From contig JAIRYW010000026.1 in assembly GCA_031267645.1 (NCBI GenBank), positions 62,001-126,000 on the forward strand: a stretch of 64,000 nt of DNA, read 5' to 3'. The notes below the pieces were generated by a model, which was not told the origin of the DNA, made no database searches, and worked only from the letters and a program-made list of their open reading frames with translations. The translations under genes and the position numbers were made by a program. This DNA comes from Propionibacteriaceae bacterium. GTDB taxonomy: Bacteria > Actinomycetota > Actinomycetes > Propionibacteriales > Propionibacteriaceae. This document shows, piece after piece, positions 41,357 to 49,664 of the stretch; within the stretch, counting starts at the first letter, position 1, and each line of letters opens with the position of its first letter.

Positions 41357-42324
41357 GACTGCCCTGGCTCGGCTTGCGGGCCGCACTTGTTATTGGGACG
41401 GTCACTGCGCTGATTGCTTTGCCTGCTCCCGGGGCTTACAGCGACGTTGAGTGCGTCGATGGTGACAGACGTGGTCTATGTGTAATCACAGCTGGTGGCG
41501 GGGGCGACGCTTCTGATTCTGGCGGGAACTCGTCCTCCGACAGCGGATCGGTGGTTTGCCGAAGTCCTCTGGTGGGTGAAGTCCCCTGCCAGACCAGTCG
41601 CGGTTGGTGGGACAACGAGTCGAAGTGCTATTTACAACGAGTCCAGGACCTCACAGGCGTCACGGATCCGGACCAGGTAAATTCTCTGTACCGACGGTTG
41701 TACGTGGAGCACGGCCCGACTGGCGTGGTCATGAGCTGTTCCACTCCGTACGTCCTCAGCGATCTGAGCAAGATGAAGAACTCATTCGTCTGGTTCCCCA
41801 GTCCGCCGACCGCCCCTCCGGATCCCCTGGTCTTGGCTCACGAGGCGGTGGCGAAGATGCATCTGGAGGCTCCTGAGATGGGGGTTTGGCCGGGCGGTTG
41901 GTTCGATCAGAATCCCAAGGCGTGGGGGGCGGTCGGGATTCCGGTTTGGTTCTGGGCTCAGAACGCCAAGCCGGGGGTGTCCGGTGTCGCCACGGCGTCG
42001 GCTTCCTCCGGTGGGCACACCGTCATCGCGCAGGCCCATCTGACCAGCATCACGTGGACGGACGACGCTGGCCATCGGGCGGTTTGCGGGACGGGTTCGG
42101 CCCCGCGGGCTTACGACGAGTCGGCTTGGGAGTCGCCTTCGGGTTGTGGCTGGACCTATGACAAGGAGGGCGATCACACGATCACGGCGGTGACTCGGAT
42201 CAGGGTGGACTGGTCTGGTTACGGCCGCAGCGGAGTGATCGATCTGACCTTCACGGCGCCGTCGCACACCTTGCGCATCGGTGAGGTCCAGGTCGTGGTC
42301 CGGTCGGGGTCGGCCGGCCGGTGA
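41350..42324 (+). CDS. Secreted protein, last gene of the Tad operon
   Basis: 324 residues from ATG 41350. Signal peptide MLRLPWLGLRAALVIGTVTA with cleavage near AYS. A short Gly/Ser/Asp-rich linker is followed by a Cys-containing domain (six or more Cys) and later CGTGSAPRAYDESAWESPSG and TITAVTRIRVDWSGYGRSG, a beta-rich end. Unlike its neighbours it uses many A/T-ending codons. Similar secreted proteins with PVWFW motifs occur next to actinobacterial pilus loci, so a surface role is plausible. No enzyme motif seen. Confidence 0.65.
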   Translation: MLRLPWLGLRAALVIGTVTALIALPAPGAYSDVECVDGDRRGLCVITAGGGGDASDSGGNSSSDSGSVVCRSPLVGEVPCQTSRGWWDNESKCYLQRVQDLTGVTDPDQVNSLYRRLYVEHGPTGVVMSCSTPYVLSDLSKMKNSFVWFPSPPTAPPDPLVLAHEAVAKMHLEAPEMGVWPGGWFDQNPKAWGAVGIPVWFWAQNAKPGVSGVATASASSGGHTVIAQAHLTSITWTDDAGHRAVCGTGSAPRAYDESAWESPSGCGWTYDKEGDHTITAVTRIRVDWSGYGRSGVIDLTFTAPSHTLRIGEVQVVVRSGSAGR

Positions 42325-42502
42325 TCGGTGTGGGGCGTCGGCTCCAGAGCCGCTGGGGCTGTGACCGAGGAACCTAGTCCCATTCCCGACGATCCACTGA
42401 TTTAGGCCCACCCCGGAGCGTCGCTGGCCCCGGCTGGTCCGATACGGGCTCCCGCCGTGTCCTAGCGGTTCACTCCGAATAGGCCGCAGACGGCTCCAGG
42501 CT

Positions 42503-44221
42503 TCAACTGAGCTCGGTCAAATGTCCGTCGGCGTCTAGTTCCCAGGTCCGGTCCAGGCCCAAGCGGCCCAGGAAGCGGTCGTCGTGGCTGACCACCAGCA
42601 GGGCGCCGTCGTACCCGGCCAGGGCCTCGACCAGACTGTCGACGCTGGAGTGGTCGAGGTTGTTGGTGGGCTCGTCCAGCAGCAGCAGCCAGGCCGGCGG
42701 ACGGGCCCCCAGCAGGCGGGCCAGCGCCACCCGGAAGCGTTCGCCGCCGGACAGGTCGCCGACTGGCCGGTCGGCCGCCGCTTGGCGTAGGCGCAAGCGG
42801 GCCAGCAGGGCCCGCGCCTCGAGCGGGCTGAGGCCGGGCGCCGCTTGGCGCAGGTTGTCCAGGGCGCCGCTGTCCTCGGACAGGCCGTCCAGACGCTGAC
42901 GCAGGTAGCCCACTCGGTCAGTCAGCAACCGCCCCTCCGGACCGCCGGCCAACCAGTCGGGGCCGGGCGGGGTCGGCGGGCGCGCTGGGTCGGGCGGGGT
43001 CGGCTGCCGCGCTTGGTCGGGCCAGGTCGGCCGCCGGGTCGGGTCGGGTGGCCCCGGCTCCACCGCCGCCGGCTCTGGGGCACCGGGCCGGCTGGCCCAC
43101 AACCGTTCCAGCAGGCGGGTCTTGCCCACGCCGTTGGCCCCGACCAAAGCCACCCGTTCCGGGCCCTGGACCACCCACTGCCGCTGGCCGTCGTCCACTT
43201 CGACCAGCCGGCGACCGGCGGCCAGGCCGACCGCCGGCAGGTCGAGCCGGATGGGCGGCTCGGACCGCACCCGGGCGGCGGCCTGTTCGGCGGCGGCCTG
43301 GGCTTGGGCCAGCCGGTCGTCCATGACGGCCCGCGACTTCCCGGCCGAGACCTGGGCCGAGCTGGCGCGGGCGTGGGCCAAGATACGGGGCAGTCCGCCG
43401 CTCAGTTGGCCCGCCCGGCCCTGGCGGGCCCGGCGGGCCAGCTTGGTCTCGGCTTCGATCCGTTGCCGCTGCTCGGCTTTGACCCGACGCTCGGTTTGGC
43501 GGGCGACCCGCTGGGCGGCTTCTTGCTCAGTCAGACGCCAAGCCTGGAACTGGCTGTACGGTCCGCCGTAAAACTCCAGGTGGCCATCGGCCAGCTCGGC
43601 TGTGCAGTCCATCAGCTCCAGCAGGTCGAGGTCGTGCGAGACCACGATCAGGTGACCAGGCCAGTGCGCCACCGCTTCCGCCAGCCGGGCCCGGCTGGGC
43701 CGGTCCAGGTTGTTGGTCGGCTCGTCCAGCAAGCTGATGGAGTCACGGCGCAGCCGCAGCCCGGCCGTCGCCACCAGCATGGCCTGGCCGCCGGACAGCT
43801 GGCTGACCGGCCGGGTCAGGTCGTCCGGGCCCAAGCCCAACCAGTCCAGTTCGGCCGCCGTGCGGGCTTCCAAGTCCCAGTCGGGGCCGATCAGGTCGAA
43901 CCAGGCCGGGTCGAGCGACCCGGCCTCGACGGCGCGCAAGGCGGCCAGCCGCTGGGCCACCCCGAGCAGGTCGGCCACGGTGTCGGAGCTGGACCAGGTC
44001 AAGGACTGGGGCAGATATCCGACCGAGCCCGAACAGGTGATCGTGCCGGCGCTGGGCCGCAACAGTCCGGCGATCAGTTTGAGCAAGGTCGACTTGCCGG
44101 ATCCGTTGGCTCCGACCAAGCCGGTGCGCCCGGCGCTGAAGGAGCCGCTGAGGCCGTCCAGCCCGACGGCGCCGTCGGGCCAGGTGAAGGAAAGTTGGTT
44201 AAGGACTACGGTGGCGGACAT
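42503..44221 (-). CDS. ABC-F family ATP-binding protein
   Basis: 572 residues with two ATPase domains and no membrane part. The first has GANGSGKSTLLKLIAGL, LSGGQ and LLDEPTNNLD. A charged ~75-residue linker (VKAEQRQRIEAETKLARRAR) would reach the ribosomal P/A site. The second has GANGVGKTRLLERL, LSGGE and LLLDEPTNNLD, with a Pro-rich insertion after its Walker A. ABC-F proteins act on stalled or drug-bound ribosomes; a resistance role is possible but not proven. A short leader ORF lies upstream. Confidence 0.9.
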   Translation of the reverse strand: MSATVVLNQLSFTWPDGAVGLDGLSGSFSAGRTGLVGANGSGKSTLLKLIAGLLRPSAGTITCSGSVGYLPQSLTWSSSDTVADLLGVAQRLAALRAVEAGSLDPAWFDLIGPDWDLEARTAAELDWLGLGPDDLTRPVSQLSGGQAMLVATAGLRLRRDSISLLDEPTNNLDRPSRARLAEAVAHWPGHLIVVSHDLDLLELMDCTAELADGHLEFYGGPYSQFQAWRLTEQEAAQRVARQTERRVKAEQRQRIEAETKLARRARQGRAGQLSGGLPRILAHARASSAQVSAGKSRAVMDDRLAQAQAAAEQAAARVRSEPPIRLDLPAVGLAAGRRLVEVDDGQRQWVVQGPERVALVGANGVGKTRLLERLWASRPGAPEPAAVEPGPPDPTRRPTWPDQARQPTPPDPARPPTPPGPDWLAGGPEGRLLTDRVGYLRQRLDGLSEDSGALDNLRQAAPGLSPLEARALLARLRLRQAAADRPVGDLSGGERFRVALARLLGARPPAWLLLLDEPTNNLDHSSVDSLVEALAGYDGALLVVSHDDRFLGRLGLDRTWELDADGHLTELS

Positions 44222-44270
44222 GAGGGCTCCTGTCGGTCGGGGGCGCGACCGGAGCCGGGGAGGCGTCGGA

Positions 44271-44306
44271 TCAGCGCTGGGTCGGGTCGACCAGGTGGCC
44301 CGTCAT
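44271..44306 (-). CDS. Possible leader peptide of the ABC-F gene
   Basis: 11-codon ORF, MTGHLVDPTQR, preceded by AGGACGAGG and ending 49 bases before the ABC-F start. Many antibiotic-resistance ABC-F genes are controlled by ribosome stalling on such leaders. The position and Shine-Dalgarno fit, but there is no clear terminator/antiterminator pair, so this is tentative. Confidence 0.35.
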   Translation of the reverse strand: MTGHLVDPTQR

Positions 44307-44511
44307 AGCCTCGTCCTAACTTGAGGGAACAACAACGAGAGCCACTCTAACCGGGCCGTCCCCCACCGAGCAAGCCTTGGTCGAGGAGGCCGCCGGTGGA
44401 GCGCTGATCGGGCTGTCGCCGCCGGCTGATCGGCGCAGCCAGCCCGGGTAAGCCGTGTTCGGAGGCCTGAGGGAGGCGCCACTGCGGTTCCGCTCCCACA
44501 GCGGCGCTGGA

Positions 44512-44775
44512 TCACCGGACGGGTCCGTCGAGATGCGACATCAATTCGCCGACGGTCATCTCCAAGGCGCGGGCGATGGCCCACCAGGTGCGCACGCTGC
44601 CCTCGTGGTACCCGTAAAGCGCGCCGGTGACCGTTGACTCGGCGGCGCCGGTTCGCGCAGCGAGTTGACGGAGACTCAGGCCGAGTTGCTGCCTGCGCAC
44701 ATGAGCGGCCAGACGCAGGGCAGTGAAGTCCGGCTCAGGCTGAGCCGGCCGGCTGCGTCCTGGCCTCGTGGTCAC
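44512..44775 (-). CDS. XRE-family transcriptional regulator
   Basis: 87 residues from GTG 44775; longer versions would run through the operator dyads. The HTH is LSLRQLAARTGAAESTVTGA, followed by ARALEMTVGELM. It is divergent from the 44946 gene, with two inverted-repeat operators between them, so it very likely controls both promoters. Function of the island it regulates is unknown. Confidence 0.78.
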   Translation of the reverse strand: MTTRPGRSRPAQPEPDFTALRLAAHVRRQQLGLSLRQLAARTGAAESTVTGALYGYHEGSVRTWWAIARALEMTVGELMSHLDGPVR

Positions 44776-44807
44776 TATCCCATTCCACTGGGTGTGGCGA
44801 ACGCTCT

Positions 44808-44855
44808 TGCTCCGACTTCTCGGAGTCGCTAGTATCCCTCCGAGAAGTCGGAGCA
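44808..44855. promoter_or_regulatory. Twin dyad operators between the XRE gene and the 44946 gene
   Basis: TGCTCCGACTTCTCGGAG (44808-44825) and its exact reverse complement (44838-44855) form a 48-bp inverted repeat. Each arm is itself a dyad, CTCCGA-N4-TCGGAG, with centres 28 bp apart. This fits two regulator dimers bound side by side. The neighbouring XRE protein is the obvious candidate. Confidence 0.85.
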
Positions 44856-44945
44856 TTACGCGCTTGAAGAGCTACAAGCGGCCCGTTCCTTCCGATCAGT
44901 GCCACCCGTCATCGGCATCTAGACCAGCTATAAGGAGATTGGACT

Positions 44946-46061
44946 GTGGATACAGGCAACGCCGACCCCGGTCGCGCTGTTCCCCCAACGCCAGCGGCGG
45001 GGAGTTTCAGCGGCGGCCTCGGGCTAACGGCCACTGGGTCGAGGATTCACCAGAGACTCGTCCAGGTTCTGGTGGATACACCCAACTTACCCCTTGATAT
45101 CTTCCAGCAAATTAATGTGCTACGCGAGGAGCATTATTTCGTTCCGGCTTACGTGTTCTTTTGCACCGGCACGGCGTCGTACACCTACGAGTACTCAGTG
45201 GATGTGAAGCGAACCTGGACGGAGGACCGGGCGGGGAGCGGCAATACCACGTGGCAAACAACGAAGACCGAGACTGATGCCCAATGGCATACCACCAGCG
45301 CGAACGCGAATGTGTCGCGAGCGGTGTACGCGCCGATGAACGGCCAGTTCGGCGGCCAGATCAGCCGGCTGTTCAACGATGGGGCCATCGATGGGAAACT
45401 CGTGCCGGCCAGTCAACTGTCGACGCCGGCGGACGCGGTATATCCGAGCGCCGACCTGTCAGAGCAGCAAGCGTACGCAAAATACGCCGTCTCGAGTGTG
45501 AATGAACTATTGCGTAATCAGATAAATGAGGCCGTAGTGGGGCGCAGAACACGTAGCCTCCAGATGGGCGGCGCGTCCATCCAGAAGGATAGCGCCGTGG
45601 ATACGGTCCTGCTTGGGTTGTACCGCATTGTACTTGAGTACAAGGGTAGGGAATATCACGTGTGGCTGGGCGGAGACGGCCAATCCGGTTACGCGGAGAA
45701 CTTGCCCAGAGACGTCGTCCGGGAGAAGCTGATCGCCGATAAGAAGCAGGAACAAGAAGCACTGCCAAAGGCGAAGACGGGGCTACTGACGCTGGGAATG
45801 ATCGTCGGTATAGTGATCGTCTTCTCTGGTCTCATGAACGGGACGACGGTGCTGAGCATCGTTGGCGTGGCCGTGGCTGTGGCGTGCTTGGTCCCGCGCA
45901 TCATGAAGAAGAAGGAATACCGCGAGCGATACAACGCCGCCCAGAGGGAAATCGACGCATTGACAAACGAACTCGGAGGCGTCAAGGACCAATTCAAGGC
46001 CAGTCGGCGGGCCCTTCGAGGAATTTATAACGGCCTGTCCGGTGATTCGAGCGCGTTCTAG
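44946..46061 (+). CDS. Unrecognised membrane protein of the XRE-controlled island
   Basis: 371 residues from GTG 44946 with AAGGAG 7 bases before. A mostly polar N-terminal ~270 residues (VFFCTGTASYTYEYSVDVKR, AVYAPMNGQFGGQISRLFND, ELLRNQINEAVVGRRTRSLQ) is followed by two adjacent membrane segments near 285-325 and a charged coiled-coil-like tail (YRERYNAAQREIDALTNELG). Base composition and codon use are less GC-rich than the core genes, a sign of transfer. No family recognised. Confidence 0.7.
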   Translation: MDTGNADPGRAVPPTPAAGSFSGGLGLTATGSRIHQRLVQVLVDTPNLPLDIFQQINVLREEHYFVPAYVFFCTGTASYTYEYSVDVKRTWTEDRAGSGNTTWQTTKTETDAQWHTTSANANVSRAVYAPMNGQFGGQISRLFNDGAIDGKLVPASQLSTPADAVYPSADLSEQQAYAKYAVSSVNELLRNQINEAVVGRRTRSLQMGGASIQKDSAVDTVLLGLYRIVLEYKGREYHVWLGGDGQSGYAENLPRDVVREKLIADKKQEQEALPKAKTGLLTLGMIVGIVIVFSGLMNGTTVLSIVGVAVAVACLVPRIMKKKEYRERYNAAQREIDALTNELGGVKDQFKASRRALRGIYNGLSGDSSAF

Positions 46062-46126
46062 CCGTGGACGAGTCGTACACGGTTCAAGTCGTGTCCGGCG
46101 CTCAAAACGGATGGGGTTGAGCGCGC

Positions 46127-46453
46127 ATGCGAAACCGTCTGCTGGCCTGGGGATTAGGCCTCACCGCGGCCAGAGTGGCGTCGGGCCTGCTGTCTCGGCT
46201 GGACAGTGCGTACATAGTCTTCGTCGTGGTGGCCGTGGGTACAGTCTTATGCGCGTTGATAACTAGCCGACGAGGCGCGCTTTGGACGTTCCCACTGTGG
46301 TACCTGGTGTACGGCGCGACCCGGGTCGTCGATTTCGGTGAATACGGTGGGAGCAGCCTCGCTTATGGGGCGGCGGTGTATTACTGGGGATCGGCGCTTA
46401 TTCCGGTGACCATCGTCGGTTTGGGCTGTGTGTCGGCGCTGCAAAGGAAATAA
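46127..46453 (+). CDS. Small hypothetical membrane protein (3-4 TM)
   Basis: 108 residues from ATG 46127. Hydrophobic segments near 5-20, 27-46, 52-68 and 80-104; VVDFGEYGGSSLAYGAAVYY is the polar middle. No strong ribosome binding site. Same strand as and 65 bases after the 44946 gene. No family recognised. Confidence 0.55.
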   Translation: MRNRLLAWGLGLTAARVASGLLSRLDSAYIVFVVVAVGTVLCALITSRRGALWTFPLWYLVYGATRVVDFGEYGGSSLAYGAAVYYWGSALIPVTIVGLGCVSALQRK

Positions 46454-46522
46454 TCGCGACGTCGGCATCGAACGCCCTTCATGACTTAGAGAACAGTAGA
46501 AATTACCAGGACGGACATTCTA

Positions 46523-46768
46523 GTGGATGGATTTTTTAACAGTACAAATAGCACGGCTAAGCAGGTCACCATATGGTTTCTAGCGCTGGGTATATTAGCC
46601 GCCTGCACGATTGCATTCACTAAAAAGGGATGGAGCACCATGCAGTCGGGAAAGCTGGGGGCGGGGCTGGCCTACATGTTGGTCGGGGCGTTCTCTTGTC
46701 TTGCCGCTTTGGGGCTGTTTCTCGGTAAAGTCCTCGATCTGCTGAAGCCACTTCTGGGGGCACTATGA
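46523..46768 (+). CDS. Small two-TM membrane protein
   Basis: 81 residues from GTG 46523 (weak CAGGACGG upstream). Two hydrophobic segments, VTIWFLALGILAACTIAF and LAYMLVGAFSCLAALGLFLG, separated by TKKGWSTMQSGK. Size and layout are like VirB2/TrbC-type or other small conjugation-associated membrane proteins, but no conjugation genes are nearby, so this is only a resemblance. Confidence 0.5.
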   Translation: MDGFFNSTNSTAKQVTIWFLALGILAACTIAFTKKGWSTMQSGKLGAGLAYMLVGAFSCLAALGLFLGKVLDLLKPLLGAL

Positions 46769-46943
46769 GCTGAGGCCAGGCCGCCATGATTGGCCATGCC
46801 GGCACGAGAAGGGAGCGGTACGCCGCAGGTCGGTGATGCGACCTCGATCGTGGGCCGCCGCCGACCGGCCCGGCGGCACTGGCCGCTGTCAGCTGTTTGA
46901 CCGGGCAGAGCAACCTCGACGCCTTTTTGAACACCAACGGACC

Positions 46944-46966
46944 TAATACCACTCGTAATGGTATTA
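46944..46966. promoter_or_regulatory. Inverted repeat, likely AbiEi operator
   Basis: TAATACCA (46944-46951), a 7-base spacer and TGGTATTA (46959-46966) form a perfect 8-bp-arm inverted repeat, 35 bases before the antitoxin GTG. AbiEi antitoxins are known to bind inverted repeats in their own promoter. Confidence 0.65.
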
Positions 46967-47001
46967 TCAGGGATCGTCGTTCAACATACGGAGGCTAGGC
47001 C

Positions 47002-47769
47002 GTGGCGATTCGGGAGTTCTTGGGCGCTCGGCAGGTGTTCACCGCCGAGGAGTTCGCCGCGCGCTTCCCCGGCAGTCAGACCGACCGGAACCTGTTGAGT
47101 CGGGCGGTCGCCAATGGGGCCGTTGACAAGGTGCGGCGGGGGACGTACGTGTCCAAGACCGGCCGCTTCGCCGGCCTGACGGCCGACCCGTTCGACGTGG
47201 CTTTGGCCGTGGTCCCGGACGCGGTGTTCTGCCACACCTCGGCGTTGAGATTGCTCGGGGCCGAGCACAACCTAACCCGTCTAGTCCAGTTCTACACCGC
47301 CGCTGGAATCAACACCTTCACCTATGACGGGATCAGTTACCGGCCGTACCGCTCCCAAGGCAGGCGATTAGTCACGCAAGATATCCTCACTCCGACGGGC
47401 CACGGCTACCGGCTCACAAACAAGGAGCAGACACTGGTCGATTGCATGACCAACGTCGCCGCCGCCGGGGGGCCGGACAACCTGCTCCACGCGCTGGCCA
47501 GCCTGACCAGACTCGACGCCGGCTGGGCCGCCTCGCTGGCGGCGAATGCCGCGCACAGCGTGCGCGCCCGTCTGGGCTGGACGCTGGAGGTCGAGCGAGA
47601 CCGATGGCGAGTGCCAGGGGAGACGCTGGCCACGCTGGCGGGATCGCTCGGCGCTGGCCCGTACTACTTCTGGTCGGCCAGCGCGCCGAGGGACCGCCAC
47701 TGGGTCAAACGGTGGAAGCTGTATCTGCCCCACCCACAACAGGAGATGGCTTCGTGGCTCACCAATTAG
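47002..47769 (+). CDS. abiEi: AbiEi-type antitoxin / transcriptional regulator
   Basis: 255 residues from GTG 47002 with GGAGG upstream. The N-terminal winged-helix region (FLGARQVFTAEEFAARFPGS, VDKVRRGTYVSK) is the AbiEi antitoxin domain that represses the operon. The C-terminal part carries VFCHTSALRLLG and LTNKEQTLVDCM, typical of AbiEi, which counters the toxin without direct binding (type IV). The gene overlaps the toxin gene by 16 bases. A perfect inverted repeat lies in the promoter. Confidence 0.82.
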   Translation: MAIREFLGARQVFTAEEFAARFPGSQTDRNLLSRAVANGAVDKVRRGTYVSKTGRFAGLTADPFDVALAVVPDAVFCHTSALRLLGAEHNLTRLVQFYTAAGINTFTYDGISYRPYRSQGRRLVTQDILTPTGHGYRLTNKEQTLVDCMTNVAAAGGPDNLLHALASLTRLDAGWAASLAANAAHSVRARLGWTLEVERDRWRVPGETLATLAGSLGAGPYYFWSASAPRDRHWVKRWKLYLPHPQQEMASWLTN

Positions 47770-48689
47770 ACTTCACTGGATTCAGGGCCGATGCCGTGGA
47801 GAAGGTTATCCGGCTGTTGGCCATGCTGAGCGCGATCAACGCCGACCCATGGTTGCGTGCCCGCGTGTGCTTGCACGGCGGCACCGCGATCAACCTGTTC
47901 GCGCTCGACGCGCCCCGCCTTTCGGTGGATATCGATCTGAACTACATAGGCCACGCCGGTCGCGAAGCCATGATGGCCGAACGCGGTGACGTCGAGCAGG
48001 CGATCATAGACGTGGGTGGCGAAGCCGGGTTCACCGTCGTTCCTGGCAGGCCGGAGCATGCAGGGCGCAAATTCCTGCTCTCTTACCAAGGCAGTCACGG
48101 TCGCGACCATGTGAAAGTGGACCTTGACTATCTCAACCGCTCGCCCCTGCTGCCCGTCCGTCCTAAGACCGTCCGTCTGCCCGGCGGAGGCGAGGCGACC
48201 TTCGCGGTGAACGCCGAAGCCGAGCTATTCGCGGGCAAGACCAAGGCGCTCGTCGAGCGCGTGGCCGTCCGAGACCTGTATGACATCTCCCGCATCGCCC
48301 GGCGCCTGCCCGAGCTGTTCACCCAGGGGGACGAAGTGTTGCTCCGGCGGGTAATTTTGTACCACCTGTCGCTGTCCGGCCCGTTTCCCCGGCCGTTCCA
48401 TGTGGCCGACCGATTCGCCGGGCGTGAAGCTGAGGTGGCCACTGCCCTGTACCCGATGCTGCTGACCGGAGATGAGCCGGCGTTAAGTGAATTGATCGAC
48501 ACCGCCGAGACATACCTCGTCAGCCTGTCTGGGCCCCGGGACGATGACGAGGCCCGATACCTGACCCGGGCGGCTCGCGCCGACTTCGCCCCCGATCTGC
48601 TGTTCGCCGACTATCCAGACGCGCTGGCTGCCGCCCGCTCCGACCCGGCGGCAGCGTGGAAAATGCGGAACCTGGCCAAGACGCTGTGA
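47754..48689 (+). CDS. abiEii: AbiEii-type nucleotidyltransferase toxin
   Basis: 311 residues from GTG 47754, preceded by AGGAG at 8 bases. Nucleotidyltransferase motif: CLHGGTAINLFALDAPRLSV then DIDLNYIG (GG...D-x-D), followed by VKVDLDYLNR and FAGKTKALVERVAVRDLYDI, all AbiEii features. Toxins of this class disable tRNAs or translation and cause abortive infection. All motifs appear intact, so the pair is probably functional. Confidence 0.85.
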   Translation: MAHQLDFTGFRADAVEKVIRLLAMLSAINADPWLRARVCLHGGTAINLFALDAPRLSVDIDLNYIGHAGREAMMAERGDVEQAIIDVGGEAGFTVVPGRPEHAGRKFLLSYQGSHGRDHVKVDLDYLNRSPLLPVRPKTVRLPGGGEATFAVNAEAELFAGKTKALVERVAVRDLYDISRIARRLPELFTQGDEVLLRRVILYHLSLSGPFPRPFHVADRFAGREAEVATALYPMLLTGDEPALSELIDTAETYLVSLSGPRDDDEARYLTRAARADFAPDLLFADYPDALAAARSDPAAAWKMRNLAKTL

Positions 48690-48885
48690 CCGTCTCAGGT
48701 CTTTCCGAGACGTCAATTCACTGTCCATTCTCAGCGGATGATCGAATGCCTGCGACCCAGCGGTCAATCCCTCGACCGAGGTTCCGGGTCGCTCGGCCGA
48801 GGAACCGACGCCATCCGAAGACGAAGACCGTGTTTCGCCAATAGTTTCTGAATCAGTGTCTTTAGAGCCGCTCGACGCGGCCCCC

Positions 48886-49635
48886 TCAGGCCAGCAGCTC
48901 GGCGGTCTGGTCCGGCAGGAGGGTGGGGAACAGGTGGTCGCCGTCGATGGTCGACAGTCGTGCGCCCAGGCGGCGGGCCAGGGGTTCCTGGTAGGGCTCG
49001 GCGGCGCGGGAGTGGAGGCAGACGATGGGTCGGTCCGGGAGTCGGCTCAGGAGGGGGCGGACCCGGGCCTCTTGGTTGTAGCGGTCGAAGACCTGGAACC
49101 AGACGGCGGCCAGGCCGGCCGGATGGCCCCAGACGCGGTCGACCGCGGCCCGCGGCAGCGGGTCGGGGAGCTTCGTGAACAGGCCCCAGAAGAGCCGGCG
49201 GCCGGATCGGCCCAGGCGGCGGGCCAGCCAGGGCCACCTGCCCGCCAACGCCAGGAGGGCCCCGATCAGCCGGTGCGCCGGGCGGCCCGGGAGTAGGAAG
49301 CGGGGTGGCTTCTCCTCCGGGTCGGTGGGGTCGAGCAGGAACACGGCCGTGACGTCGTCGGGGAAGGTCAGCAGCCATTCCAAGGCGGCCATGGCCCCGG
49401 CCGAGTGGCCGACCAGGCGGACGCCGGACCACGCCCCCTGGGCCTGGAACCAGGCGCGCACGGCGCCGGCGGGGGCCGTCAGCGGAACCTGGTAGGCGTC
49501 GAGGACACGGACCTGGCCCGGCAGACGGGCGGCCAAAGCGGCGTAATCCTCCGGCGGCATGGTCATACCGGGCAGGACGATCCAGACCGGCGCGGCGTCA
49601 ACCACGGGCCGACTCTCCGCCTCACCAGTCAACAC
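48886..49635 (-). CDS. Alpha/beta hydrolase of the peptide-uptake operon
   Basis: 249 residues from GTG 49635, chosen because AGGAGG lies 8 bases upstream; a TTG at 49668 overlapping the flavoprotein stop would add 11. Contains VWIVLPGMTMPPEDYAALAA (oxyanion region), the nucleophile GHSAG, LDPTD, and a C-terminal IDGDHLFPTLLPDQTAE with the catalytic His. Last gene of the minus-strand operon. Substrate unknown; an ester or thioester from the pathway is possible. Confidence 0.78.
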   Translation of the reverse strand: MLTGEAESRPVVDAAPVWIVLPGMTMPPEDYAALAARLPGQVRVLDAYQVPLTAPAGAVRAWFQAQGAWSGVRLVGHSAGAMAALEWLLTFPDDVTAVFLLDPTDPEEKPPRFLLPGRPAHRLIGALLALAGRWPWLARRLGRSGRRLFWGLFTKLPDPLPRAAVDRVWGHPAGLAAVWFQVFDRYNQEARVRPLLSRLPDRPIVCLHSRAAEPYQEPLARRLGARLSTIDGDHLFPTLLPDQTAELLA

Positions 49636-49664
49636 CTCTGACACCTCCTCGCTTCCTCTGGCCC

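Noticed and set aside
46523..46768. Conjugation pilin (VirB2/TrbC) identity for the 81-aa membrane protein
   Set aside because: Only size and two membrane segments agree; no other transfer genes are nearby.
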